A DNA stretch of 64,000 nt, taken from NCBI RefSeq assembly GCF_000238915.1, contig NZ_BAEG01000008.1, forward strand, positions 1-64,000, read 5' to 3'. The stretch's first letter is position 1, and each line of letters opens with the position of its first letter. Below the pieces are notes generated by a model. The model ran no database searches. It was not told the DNA's origin and saw nothing but the letters and a program-made list of their open reading frames with translations. Source of the DNA: Arthrobacter globiformis NBRC 12137 (GTDB lineage: Bacteria; Actinomycetota; Actinomycetes; Actinomycetales; Micrococcaceae). Shown here in pieces: positions 1 to 7,547 of the stretch. Both the position numbers and the translations under genes were made by a program.

Positions 1-32
1 TGACCGGGCCTGAGCCTGGCCCTGCGACATCA

Positions 33-73
33 CCGGACCGCTACACCCGTGAGATACGGATGTAGCGGTCCGG
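33..73. terminator. perfect 13-bp stem-loop
   Basis: CCGGACCGCTACA at 33-45 pairs exactly with 61-73 across a 15-nt loop. There is no T-run, so it may be a weak terminator or processing hairpin for a gene that ended before the window. Confidence 0.5.
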
Positions 74-121
74 CGTGTAAGGGGCCCTCCTGGAACGGTT
101 CCAACTGAACGAAGGGAAGCC

Positions 122-241
122 ATGCAGGCCGGGGCAATGGAAATTGACGCCTACCTCCACGGCTCATACATGCTCCGCCCCATCCAGCGGGACCTGCTTG
201 ACCATGCAATCTACGAACTGGGCAATTCCGGCACGGACTGA
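122..241 (+). CDS. small hypothetical protein, 39 aa
   Basis: A short open frame starts at ATG with GAAGGGAAG directly upstream as a plausible ribosome site and ends in TGA. The codons are mostly GC-ending, as in neighbouring genes. The product has no membrane segment, no signal peptide and no motif I recognise; it carries several acidic residues and ends Gly-Asn-Ser-Gly-Thr-Asp. It stands alone ahead of a lipoprotein gene. It could equally be a chance frame, so coding status rests only on the ribosome site and codon use. Confidence 0.35.
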   Translation: MQAGAMEIDAYLHGSYMLRPIQRDLLDHAIYELGNSGTD

Positions 242-271
242 TCCTGCACAGTGTCAGGTCCTGCACAGTGT
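242..271. repeat. 13-bp direct repeat
   Basis: TCCTGCACAGTGT occurs at 242-254 and again at 259-271, in the gap after the 39-aa frame. Nothing else is evident in this gap. Confidence 0.6.
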
Positions 272-382
272 GCGGCCCTGGGCGAGCGCCCTGCAGGCGT
301 GCCACCTTGACGGCGCCGCGGGCACAGGCTACACAATAAGCAACCTTAGTAATTGGTGCCGTCCCTGCACGAGGAGGAGGAA

Positions 383-850
383 TTGCAGCGAGCAACATCT
401 TCATTCGGCCAGAAAACCCGGAACGTGAAGACGCCTAGGGGCGTCGGGAGTCTGCGGCTTGGCCTCCTCTCCCTGCTGGCGCTCTCGGGAAGCGTACTGT
501 CGGGGTGCGCCGCTGACGGGACGGGGGCCGCAGAAGCAGCCGAAGCGTTCCAACGGGACGTGGCCGGCTCCGACATGACGGCGGCGTGCTCGCTGCTCCA
601 GTCCAAAACGCGGGAGGAGACGGCGCGTACCAGTGATGCCGGCACCTGCGAGAGCCAGCTGGAGAAGGCGAAAATGCCGGACGCAGGGAGGCTGCTGAGC
701 ACCGAGCAGTTCGGCCGTGACGCCTTCGTCGAATTCGAGCACGACACTGTCTTCCTGGCCGCCTCCAATGCCGGCTGGAGAATTACAGGCGCAGGCTGCA
801 CCCCCAACGGCGAAGAAGCGCCGTACACGTGCGAAGTAGGAGGCAAATAG
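383..850 (+). CDS. small secreted lipoprotein of unknown function
   Basis: The 155-aa product has a basic N-terminus, a hydrophobic stretch and a lipobox (Leu-Ser-Gly-Cys), so it should be lipid-anchored outside the membrane. The mature part is about 110 residues with four or more cysteines and no family I can name. I chose the TTG at 383 because GAGGAGGAGG at 371-380 is the only strong ribosome site; the GTG at 425 is an alternative that would leave a shorter, more typical signal peptide. It lies one base ahead of a 27-codon membrane frame and is probably co-transcribed with the DUF6766 gene downstream. Role unknown. Confidence 0.75.
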   Translation: MQRATSSFGQKTRNVKTPRGVGSLRLGLLSLLALSGSVLSGCAADGTGAAEAAEAFQRDVAGSDMTAACSLLQSKTREETARTSDAGTCESQLEKAKMPDAGRLLSTEQFGRDAFVEFEHDTVFLAASNAGWRITGAGCTPNGEEAPYTCEVGGK

Positions 851-851
851 C

Positions 852-935
852 ATGCGCTGGAGCTTTGCCCTGTACCTCATCCTGATCTTCGGCGGACTGG
901 CCTACATGGCCGTCGTCGGGCTTGTCCGGGGATAG
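852..935 (+). CDS. 27-aa single-span membrane peptide
   Basis: An ATG one base after the lipoprotein stop opens a 27-codon frame. It encodes a short N-terminus with Arg and Trp, then one hydrophobic helix of about 20 residues, then Val-Arg-Gly. The spacing on both sides (1 base upstream, 7 bases to the next start) suggests it sits inside an operon and couples translation of its neighbours. No homologue is known to me. It could be a real membrane micropeptide or a coupling frame without function. Confidence 0.45.
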   Translation: MRWSFALYLILIFGGLAYMAVVGLVRG

Positions 936-942
936 GCGGACC

Positions 943-1617
943 GTGAAAAAAGCACTCAGAAACAACGGCCTCAGCCTCTTCTTCGGCACCATATTCCTGC
1001 TGGCACTCCTTGGCCAGGCGCTGACAGGCCATGCCCTCTTCAATGAGGAGCAGGTGGCCTCCGGACTGGAGGAAATCAGCCTCGGACAGTACCTGACGTC
1101 GTCGAACTTCGCAGTCGACGTCTCCGAAAACTGGCAGTCCGAGTACCTGCAGTTCCTGCTGTACATTTTCGCCACAATCTGGCTGGTCCAGAAGGGGTCC
1201 CCCGAGTCCAAGCAGTTCAACGAGACCGGACCGGAGTCGGACAAGGACCAGCTGGTGGGCGAGTACAGCAATGCCAGGTCCCCGAAGTGGGCCCGTGTCT
1301 CCGGCTGGCGGCGCACCCTGTTCTCGAACTCGCTGGGACTGACGATGGGGCTGATATTTCTTCTGTCGTGGCTGGTGCAGTCAATCGCCGGGAACAGCAA
1401 CTACAACCAGGAGCAGATCCAGAACTTCCAGCAGCCCGTCAGCTGGGCGGAGTACATCGTCTCGCCGGAGTTCTGGAACCGCACCCTGCAGAACTGGCAG
1501 TCCGAATTCCTTGCCGTCGGTTCCATGGTTGTCCTGTCGATCTACCTGCGCCAGCGCGGCTCACCGGAGTCCAAGCCCGTGGGCTCGGCGCACGACGACA
1601 CGGGCACCACGGGCTAG
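943..1617 (+). CDS. DUF6766-type membrane protein with internal duplication
   Basis: The 224-aa product resembles DUF6766 membrane proteins, whose function is unknown. It has four predicted membrane spans in two related halves. Each half starts with an Asn/Ser-rich basic segment and a hydrophobic hairpin, carries Asn-Trp-Gln-Ser-Glu before the second helix, and ends Gly-Ser-Pro-Glu-Ser-Lys. The GTG at 943 is preferred, with GGCGGA just upstream; a TTG at 922 would overlap the preceding 27-aa frame. It is likely the last gene of a three-gene operon with the lipoprotein. Confidence 0.85.
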   Translation: MKKALRNNGLSLFFGTIFLLALLGQALTGHALFNEEQVASGLEEISLGQYLTSSNFAVDVSENWQSEYLQFLLYIFATIWLVQKGSPESKQFNETGPESDKDQLVGEYSNARSPKWARVSGWRRTLFSNSLGLTMGLIFLLSWLVQSIAGNSNYNQEQIQNFQQPVSWAEYIVSPEFWNRTLQNWQSEFLAVGSMVVLSIYLRQRGSPESKPVGSAHDDTGTTG

Positions 1618-1669
1618 CGCCGGGCGGCGGAGCCGCCGGCCCACAGGTACCGGGATCCGCCGTCGAGCA

Positions 1670-1957
1670 TCACAGCCCGTCGACAGCCCAGCCTTCCTCG
1701 TAATCCGGATGGTCCTTGTAGACGGCGGCGAGGGACATCAGGACGTACTCGCTCGTCGAGCCGATAGCGGTGGGAACATCGGTGACCAAAGGGACATTGC
1801 CCAGGATCTTCCGTTTGGCTGCACATTCTGAAAGCACTCGTCCGGGATTGAACCAGCCGACGACGGGTCCCGCCGATCCTTCCAATTCCAGGCCCTTCCG
1901 GGCATCCGCCTCGTCCTCGGCGATCCGCGCTTCCAAAAAATCGATCAGGTCGGCCAT
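1670..1957 (-). CDS. DUF6221 family protein
   Basis: A 95-aa cytoplasmic protein with the features of actinobacterial DUF6221: an acidic N-terminal helix (Asp-Leu-Ile-Asp-Phe-Leu-Glu-Ala-Arg), a central basic 'VLSECAAKRKIL' helix and a C-terminal His-Pro-Asp-Tyr-Glu-Glu-Gly-Trp. No catalytic residues are obvious and the role of the family is unknown. It stands alone on the minus strand, convergent with the DUF6766 gene. In other actinobacteria the family often occurs near mobile or stress loci; no mobile genes are seen here. Confidence 0.8.
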   Translation of the reverse strand: MADLIDFLEARIAEDEADARKGLELEGSAGPVVGWFNPGRVLSECAAKRKILGNVPLVTDVPTAIGSTSEYVLMSLAAVYKDHPDYEEGWAVDGL

Positions 1958-2032
1958 ATGAAGTCCCTCGCATTCATCTTGTGTGGGTGGATGGTGTCCG
2001 TGGTTTGGACCGTCAGTCGCGTCGGAATAGTG

Positions 2033-2596
2033 TCAGCCGTCTTCCTTTGGGCGGTGCCGTCTCTGCGGGGCGAGCGGAACAACAACCACCGGCCGGGCCT
2101 GCCGGTGCGTGAGATGGACGGCCACCGAGCCAAGCAGCAACTGCTCCAGCCGGGCGCCCACCCTGCCTTCACGCGTGCCCACCACAATGACCGAGGCATC
2201 TGCCGAATCGGCCAGCCGGGCCAGGGCCCGCGCGGGCTCCCCGACGAGGGTCAGAAGCGACCACCGGATCCCGGCTTTGCCGAGGACAGCCTGCAAATGC
2301 TCCCTGAGATGGGCACTGGTCTGCTCGACGTCGTCAACGGTTCCGTCCTCCCCCGTCGACTGGAGCAGGTCCTGGTCGTCCCGCTCGTTGCTGAGGTACG
2401 AGGTGATGTCCACATAGGCGCAGATGAGCTTGACGTTCAGGGAGTAGGCCAGTCGGGCGGCGCTGTGCACGACGGCGGGCGGTTGCCCGGGCACGACGCC
2501 GGCCACCACCGGGCCGGCAATCCGTTGCGGAACGAATTCGTCCTCCCGGTTCGGGAGCCCGGCCTTCTTCGCTGGCTCATTCATGAGTGCTGCCAT
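2033..2596 (-). CDS. universal stress protein, UspA family
   Basis: A 187-aa single-domain Usp protein. The alpha/beta core runs from about residue 28 (VVAGV strand) to about 175. The nucleotide-binding loop is recognisable as VVVGTREGR then Leu-Gly-Ser-Val-Ala-Val-His-Leu, followed by the closing strand Pro-Val-Val-Val-Val-Pro. ATP-binding Usp proteins act in dormancy, oxidative stress and redox responses, but this sequence does not show which. The N-terminus is about 25 residues longer than usual. ATG 2596 was taken; ATG 2584 is possible. Confidence 0.9.
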   Translation of the reverse strand: MAALMNEPAKKAGLPNREDEFVPQRIAGPVVAGVVPGQPPAVVHSAARLAYSLNVKLICAYVDITSYLSNERDDQDLLQSTGEDGTVDDVEQTSAHLREHLQAVLGKAGIRWSLLTLVGEPARALARLADSADASVIVVGTREGRVGARLEQLLLGSVAVHLTHRQARPVVVVPLAPQRRHRPKEDG

Positions 2597-2690
2597 TCCA
2601 CGCTGTCCTTACGGCAGATCGGGGTGACTCTCATTTCCAGCCTACTAGGACGCACTGGCACCGGCGGGCAACCTGATGGAGGATGGGCGC

Positions 2691-3161
2691 ATGGCGCAAC
2701 GTGGAGGTCGCTCGCAGTTCGCGGTTGCCGGCTGGCTCTTCGGGTCCGTCAGTGTTGCCCTGGGCCTGGTCATCCACGCCGTGTCCGGGCATCCCGTGCC
2801 TGCGGTGCCGATCGTCGTCGCCGCCGCCGCGCTGCTGAGCCTGGCCGGTGCGGCGGTCACCCGGATTGGTGTTCCAAACTGGGCGTTGCTTGTGCTGGCT
2901 GGGGCGGGACAACAAACCATTCACTGGGCTTTCGCGCTCTTCTCCAGTCCGCTGTCCACCACCCTCGACGGTCACGGACATGCGGCCGCCGTTCAGTTCG
3001 CCGGCCCCGGTCTGCTGCTGGCCGGTGTGCCAACCCAGCCGCTGCACGTGCTGCTGTACGCGCACGTTGCCGCGGCGCTGCTGACATCCCTGCTGGTTCA
3101 GCGGCTGAAAACATCCGACCCGAAGCGGTTCAATCCGGGGGCGGCGGCGTACCCGAGGTAG
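2691..3161 (+). CDS. four-span membrane protein of unknown function
   Basis: The 156-aa product is strongly hydrophobic with about four membrane helices, a Gly-His-Gly-His element in the middle and a conserved-looking His-Val-Leu-Leu-Tyr-Ala-His before the last helix; the histidines could bind metal but this is unproven. Such a plan is seen in uncharacterised actinobacterial membrane proteins. ATG 2691 has GGAGG eight bases upstream and is preferred over ATG 2676. The last 64 bases overlap the end of the convergent phosphoesterase gene. Confidence 0.75.
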   Translation: MAQRGGRSQFAVAGWLFGSVSVALGLVIHAVSGHPVPAVPIVVAAAALLSLAGAAVTRIGVPNWALLVLAGAGQQTIHWAFALFSSPLSTTLDGHGHAAAVQFAGPGLLLAGVPTQPLHVLLYAHVAAALLTSLLVQRLKTSDPKRFNPGAAAYPR

Positions 3162-4192
3162 GGCAGGCCGAACGCGTCCTCGATGCTGGCCAGCAGGCTG
3201 TAGTGGTTGTATGAACGGTCCGAGGTGGTGCCTGCCCTGGCCAGCGGTGACAGCACCAGCGTCCCGATCAGACCGCCCGCCGCTCCCCCGGGCAGTACGG
3301 CGTCCGCGCTTTCCTTTCCCTCCGCCTCGTCGAAGGTGATGACCAGCATCCCGTCCTGCATGTACGCCGGGGATGCCAGAATCTCCGGAACATGCTTGCG
3401 GAGCCATACATCGGCCGAGACCAGACCACCTTCCCGCCCGTCGACGCACGGGCTGTCGTGCCCGTCGTTGCACAGGTTCGGGCTGATGTAGGACAGGTTC
3501 GGTGTGGTTGCCACGGTCTTGAGATCGGCGTCGAGGTGGGAGAAGTCGACGTCGTTGGCCTGGCACTCGGGCGACGACGTGATCCCGGCGAAGTACACGA
3601 ACGGGTTGTGCCGGGTGGCGTACTGCTCGCCTTCCTGCGCTGCATGGTTCGAATCCCGGGCGCCTGGCTCCGGATGGAGGCACGGGGCGCCCATGTCCTC
3701 CATGTACCCCTTCCAGGTTTTCCCGGCCGCGCTCAGCTGGCCGGCAACCGTCGGTACAGACGCCGGGTACACGCAGCCGCTGCCCTGCGCCTGGCCCGGC
3801 GGCGTTGTGCCGCTTTCGTTGAACGCCTCGTAGACCGGGCAGTCGCCTTCGGTGGCGGGGTTTGGCCCCTGCCCCGAGATCTGGGCGATGTAGTTGGGAA
3901 GGGAAGCATGCCCGATCGCGTAGTACCGGCTCAGCAGCACGCCCTGGGGACGCAGGGTCCGGGACAGGTACCCTGCGTCCGACTGGTCGTTCCAGACGTC
4001 CCGGAAGGACTTGTTTTCCAGGTTGATCACGAACACATGCCCCGGCTTTGTCGCCCCTGTGGGCAAGGGCGAGGGCGACGGCGGCGGTCCGGTTCCGCAC
4101 GCAGCAAGCCCCGTAAGGGCCACCGCCAGCGCGGCCGGGAGCAGCTTCCGGCCGGCCGGCCGGTCCCACCTGTGCATCGGATCAGCTCTCAT
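3098..4192 (-). CDS. phosphoesterase-family lipoprotein (acid phosphatase/phospholipase C superfamily)
   Basis: The 364-aa product has a basic N-terminus, a hydrophobic segment and a lipobox (Leu-Ala-Ala-Cys), followed by a Pro/Ser linker. The body fits the PF04185 phosphoesterase fold: 'VFVINLENKSF' near the mature N-terminus (metal-site Asn/Glu), a His-Ala-Ser-Leu-Pro-Asn-Tyr element, and a C-terminal 'ITFDEAEG' with a late Asn-His-Tyr-Ser metal ligand. Members hydrolyse phosphomonoesters or phospholipids outside the cell; the substrate here is unknown. ATG 4192 was chosen because GGCAGGA precedes it. It overlaps the convergent membrane gene by 64 bases. Confidence 0.85.
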   Translation of the reverse strand: MRADPMHRWDRPAGRKLLPAALAVALTGLAACGTGPPPSPSPLPTGATKPGHVFVINLENKSFRDVWNDQSDAGYLSRTLRPQGVLLSRYYAIGHASLPNYIAQISGQGPNPATEGDCPVYEAFNESGTTPPGQAQGSGCVYPASVPTVAGQLSAAGKTWKGYMEDMGAPCLHPEPGARDSNHAAQEGEQYATRHNPFVYFAGITSSPECQANDVDFSHLDADLKTVATTPNLSYISPNLCNDGHDSPCVDGREGGLVSADVWLRKHVPEILASPAYMQDGMLVITFDEAEGKESADAVLPGGAAGGLIGTLVLSPLARAGTTSDRSYNHYSLLASIEDAFGLPYLGYAAAPGLNRFGSDVFSR

Positions 4193-4391
4193 TGGATCCT
4201 GCCTTCTGGCGCAACGCCGTTTCGCGGTCCCCGCTCCATGCTGGCACCAACGGCCCGGCAGCAGCATGAAGAAAAGCTGGGAGTTGTTTGGGAGGGCGCA
4301 CCACGCTCATCCGGAAAGCAGGGCGGCTCACATGTTAAGTTGAATCGGTGGGACAGACCTGTCCTGCACACCAGCCTGAGAGAGCCAATAC

Positions 4392-5015
4392 GTGGAATCG
4401 CCTGCACCAGTCCGAATCCTGACCGTCTGCACGGGCAACATCTGCCGTTCCCCGGTGGCGGAACGACTGCTCCAGGCGGGCCTTGACCAGGTGCTTCCCG
4501 GTGGCTTCGAGGTGCGCAGCGCCGGAACCCGTGCCCTGGTGGGCGATCCCGTACAGCCGCTCTCCGCGGACATCATCCGCACCTTCGGCGGCACCGCGGA
4601 GGGCTTCGCGGCGCGCCAGCTGTCGGCCAAGATCTTGCGGAACGTGGACCTGGTCCTCACCATGACGTCCGGGCACCGAGGCGAGGTGCTACAGCTGGAT
4701 GCCTCCCTGCTGAAGCGCACCTTCACCATCCGCGAGTTCGCCAGGATGCTCGATGTTCTGGAGGAGCGTGAAGGGCAGGCCCCTCAGGGCGCGGGCCTCA
4801 ACGGTGAACGGCTCGCGGCCAACACCAAGCTCTGGCGCAAGCTTCCCGCCCGGGCCGCATCCGTCCGGCACCTCGCGCTGGCCCCCGATGCGGCGGACAA
4901 CGACGTCGTTGACCCCTACCGCCGCAGCGCCGATTACTACCGGCAAATGGAAGACGAACTGGCCCCGGCGATCATCTCGGTCCTTCGTTTCGCCCGGCTG
5001 AACGCCCCCTCTTAA
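4392..5015 (+). CDS. low-molecular-weight protein tyrosine phosphatase
   Basis: A 207-aa cytoplasmic phosphatase. The phosphate-binding loop is Cys-Thr-Gly-Asn-Ile-Cys-Arg-Ser with nucleophile Cys13 and Arg19, and the general acid lies in Asp-Pro-Tyr-Arg-Arg at about residue 174. It is some 50 residues longer than the usual family length; the extra sequence is between the two halves of the active site. Wzb/PtpA-like members control exopolysaccharide or cell-wall enzymes by removing phosphate from tyrosine kinases. The LCP-family gene begins 53 bases downstream, which suggests a cell-envelope job. The start is GTG. Confidence 0.92.
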   Translation: MESPAPVRILTVCTGNICRSPVAERLLQAGLDQVLPGGFEVRSAGTRALVGDPVQPLSADIIRTFGGTAEGFAARQLSAKILRNVDLVLTMTSGHRGEVLQLDASLLKRTFTIREFARMLDVLEEREGQAPQGAGLNGERLAANTKLWRKLPARAASVRHLALAPDAADNDVVDPYRRSADYYRQMEDELAPAIISVLRFARLNAPS

Positions 5016-5068
5016 ACCGGCGGGCCGCCGTCGTTCTCTCGGGCGGCTTTTGGTGGTACCGTCCGATC

Positions 5069-6166
5069 ATGAAATCCCGGAACAGTCCGGGAGCCGGGGG
5101 CAACGGCGACCCCGCTCCAGGCGCCAATGGCGGCGCCAAACCCAAGCGGACCATACGCAACGCAGTCCTGGTAGGGCTGCTCGGGATTGCCCTGGTGGCC
5201 GGCGGCTTCCTATTCAACCTGGCGCAGATCTGGAATACCCAGACCGCCAAGACGGAGATCAGCGCGGCCCCAGAGAGCCCCACACAGACCGCAACCACCA
5301 AGCCCTCGCCCACCAAGAAGCCGGCCCCCAAACCGGTGAAGCCGCCCCCGCCGCCTCCGCTGCCCATGAACATCCTGCTGATCGGCAGCGACCACCGCAA
5401 GGGCGACGCGCCGGCGCCGAACGGCCTGCCGAACCAGCGCGCGGACGTCCTCATGCTGGTGCATCTTGCGGCCGACGGGAAGCACGCCTACGGCATCTCG
5501 CTCATGCGCGACCTCTGGGTTCCGATCCCCGGGTACGGCGAAGCCAAGATCAACGCCTCGCTTGAGCAGGGCGGTATGCCGCTTGCCGTGAAGACCGTGG
5601 AGTCCCTGTTCGGGCAGAAGATCCAGCACGCCGTCATGATCGACTTCGAAGGTTTCAGGGGCATCACCGAGGCGCTCGGCGGCGTGGACGTCAACAATCC
5701 GGAGGCCTTCACGTCCACCCACGACACCCGGCAGCATTTTCCGGCAGGTGTGAACCGGCTTAAGGGCCAGCGCGCCCTCGAGTTCGTCCGCGAGCGCTAC
5801 GCGTTTGTTGACGGCGACTACCGCCGGGTCGCGAACCAGCAGCTGTTCCTGCGCTCCACCCTGGCCAAGCTGCTATCCGCTCGCACCCTGACCAACCCGG
5901 TGACGCTGTACAAGCTGGTCAACACGGCGGCGAAGTACATCACCGTGGACAAGGGACTGAACGCGACCGCGCTGGCCAGCCTGGTGTACAGCCTGCGGAA
6001 TGTCCGGATGCAGGACGCGGTGTTCTTCACACTTCCGACGGCGGGATTTGGGACCAGTACCGACGGACAGTCGATCATCCTGCCGGACTACGGCGCCACC
6101 GCCGCTGTGGGCGCGGCCCTGGGGAAGGACCGGCTGGGGCAGTACGCCGCGACGCTGGGGAAGTGA
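5069..6166 (+). CDS. LytR-CpsA-Psr (LCP) family cell-wall ligase
   Basis: A 365-aa type II membrane protein: a Gly/Pro-rich cytoplasmic start, one membrane helix at about residues 33-52, a Thr/Pro/Lys linker with a proline run, then the LCP domain from about residue 100. Conserved elements are 'MNILLIGSDHR', Arg-Ala-Asp-Val-Leu-Met, Ser-Leu-Met-Arg-Asp-Leu-Trp-Val and 'LEFVRERYAFVDGDYRR'. LCP enzymes transfer undecaprenyl-linked glycopolymers to peptidoglycan, or arabinogalactan in relatives. The position behind a tyrosine phosphatase gene fits envelope polymer control. Confidence 0.93.
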   Translation: MKSRNSPGAGGNGDPAPGANGGAKPKRTIRNAVLVGLLGIALVAGGFLFNLAQIWNTQTAKTEISAAPESPTQTATTKPSPTKKPAPKPVKPPPPPPLPMNILLIGSDHRKGDAPAPNGLPNQRADVLMLVHLAADGKHAYGISLMRDLWVPIPGYGEAKINASLEQGGMPLAVKTVESLFGQKIQHAVMIDFEGFRGITEALGGVDVNNPEAFTSTHDTRQHFPAGVNRLKGQRALEFVRERYAFVDGDYRRVANQQLFLRSTLAKLLSARTLTNPVTLYKLVNTAAKYITVDKGLNATALASLVYSLRNVRMQDAVFFTLPTAGFGTSTDGQSIILPDYGATAAVGAALGKDRLGQYAATLGK

Positions 6167-6217
6167 CCCTTATCTTTTAGTAACCAGCGTGATGAGTGAA
6201 TGCGTGAGGGGTACCCA

Positions 6218-6382
6218 GTGAAACAGCTGATCTGGATCATCGCAGTTGTTGCAGTGCTGTTTGTCATCGCGGGCGCAACCATCAGGGCGGTAGCCTTCCT
6301 GCTGTGGGTGGCGCCCGTCCTCCTGCTGGCGGCCCTGCTGGCATTCTTCCTCAAACGCTCGGGCGGCAAACGAATCCCCTGA
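6218..6382 (+). CDS. small two-span membrane protein
   Basis: A 54-aa product made almost wholly of two hydrophobic helices separated by a short turn, with a basic C-terminal tail (Lys-Arg-Ser-Gly-Gly-Lys-Arg). GTG 6218 is six bases from GAGGGG and is preferred over ATG 6200. No family is recognised. It may be a small membrane regulator or accessory protein; it is followed by a repeat array rather than another gene. Confidence 0.7.
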   Translation: MKQLIWIIAVVAVLFVIAGATIRAVAFLLWVAPVLLLAALLAFFLKRSGGKRIP

Positions 6383-6383
6383 C

Positions 6384-6646
6384 GCTCTCGCACCTCCTGT
6401 CGGCTTACAACCGGACGCTCCCTCACCTCCTGTCGGTTCGGGGCCAACGCTTCCGCACCTCCTGTCGGTTCGGGGCCAACGCTTCCGCACCTCCTCCTGC
6501 GGGAATTGCGGGAGCGTCCCAAAAAAGGCGACCAAACGTGAGGGAGCGTCCCCAAAAAGGCGACCAAACGTGAGGGAGCGTCCCCAAAAAGGCGACGAAA
6601 CGTGAGGGAGCGTCCCCAAAAAGGCGACGAAAGGTGAGAGAGCGTG
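6384..6646. repeat. two opposed arrays of 32-bp repeats
   Basis: Left array: four units starting GCTYYCKCACCTCCT at 6384, 6417, 6449 and 6481. Right array: units 6538-6569, 6570-6601 and 6602-6633, each beginning GTGAGGGAGCGTCCCC, with a degenerate unit before and a partial one after. The right units are inverted relative to the left and share the GCTCCCTCAC core. The period is 32 bp (33 once). There are no spacers, so this is not CRISPR. The gap 6383-6740 holds nothing else apart from the promoter of the next gene. A related 32-bp element lies at 38243-38304. Confidence 0.85.
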
Positions 6647-6740
6647 TGGTGGGGCCGCGGGTGATTACTCTGCTGACATTGCGGGTACGGCACTAGTAAC
6701 GTGGAAAATTCGCAGGCCTAGGCTGAACGGGAGTGCAATC

Positions 6741-7547
6741 GTGGGACAAAACGGAACCTCCGCTGAGGGAACGCACAAGGATGCCCCGGTGCCCGCTGCA
6801 TGGACAGCCGGCGCCGTGGAACTCATCCTGATCCGGCACGGCGAGAGCCAGGGCAACGTGGCGGCCACCGATGCCACGGTTTCCGGTGCCGAGGTGATCG
6901 CGGTCCCAGCCCGTGATGCCGACGTCGAGCTTTCCTCCACCGGGCGGGAGCAGGTGACGGCACTGGGCCGCGCGCTGGCGGCTGTTCCCGAGAGCCGGCA
7001 GCCCGACGTCGTCATCTCCTCCCCATACATGCGCGCCTACCAGACGGCAGAGATCGCCGTGGAAACGGCCGGCTGGCCCGTCCCCGTCCGCTCGGACGAG
7101 CGTCTCCGCGACCGGGAGCTGGGCATCCTGGACATGCTGACCGCTTTTGGGGTGGAAACCCGGCTTCCCCAGGAGGCAGAACGACGGCGGTGGCTGGGCA
7201 AGTTCTATTACCGTCCGCCGGGCGGGGAATCGTGGGCGGACGTGGCGCTGCGGCTCCGTTCCGTGATCGGGGAACTGAACGCGCTGGGCAGCGGCCACCG
7301 CGTGATGCTGGTGTGCCACGACGCCGTCGTCATGCTGTTCCGTTACATCCTTGAGGGTATGTCCGAACGGGAGCTCCTGGACGTGGCAGCCAGCACTCCG
7401 GTCCTGAACGCCTCAATGACCCGCTACGTGCGGCCGGAGGGTGTTGGCCCGTGGACGCTGGAGAGCTTCAACGTGGCAGACCACCTTATGGAGCAGGGCG
7501 TCGAAGTGACCGAACACGCCGGGGACGCCGATGTCCACCCGCGCTGA
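6741..7547 (+). CDS. histidine phosphatase family protein
   Basis: A 268-aa branch-1 histidine phosphatase (phosphoglycerate-mutase-like). The motif Arg-His-Gly-Glu-Ser is at about residues 32-36, with His33 as the phosphate acceptor. An Arg near 'SSPYMRAYQTAE' and the second catalytic His in 'LVCHDAVV' complete the site. An extra N-terminal 25 residues is poorly conserved. The substrate could be a phosphosugar, a nucleotide or a cofactor precursor. The start is GTG with GGGAG upstream. The end overlaps the nnrD start by 17 bases, so the two are translationally coupled. Confidence 0.9.
   Translation: MGQNGTSAEGTHKDAPVPAAWTAGAVELILIRHGESQGNVAATDATVSGAEVIAVPARDADVELSSTGREQVTALGRALAAVPESRQPDVVISSPYMRAYQTAEIAVETAGWPVPVRSDERLRDRELGILDMLTAFGVETRLPQEAERRRWLGKFYYRPPGGESWADVALRLRSVIGELNALGSGHRVMLVCHDAVVMLFRYILEGMSERELLDVAASTPVLNASMTRYVRPEGVGPWTLESFNVADHLMEQGVEVTEHAGDADVHPR

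Noticed and set aside
3646..3660. GGTTCGAATCCCGG, like a tRNA T-arm
   Set aside because: It lies within the phosphoesterase coding sequence in frame, and no acceptor, D or anticodon arms can be formed around it.
2631..4169. Long minus-strand open frame antisense to the membrane gene and in another frame of the phosphoesterase gene
   Set aside because: Arg/Pro/Gly-rich composition typical of GC-rich shadow frames; the real genes in this stretch have domain matches.
6384..6646. Possible CRISPR array
   Set aside because: Units are tandem with no unique spacers between them, and no cas genes are present.
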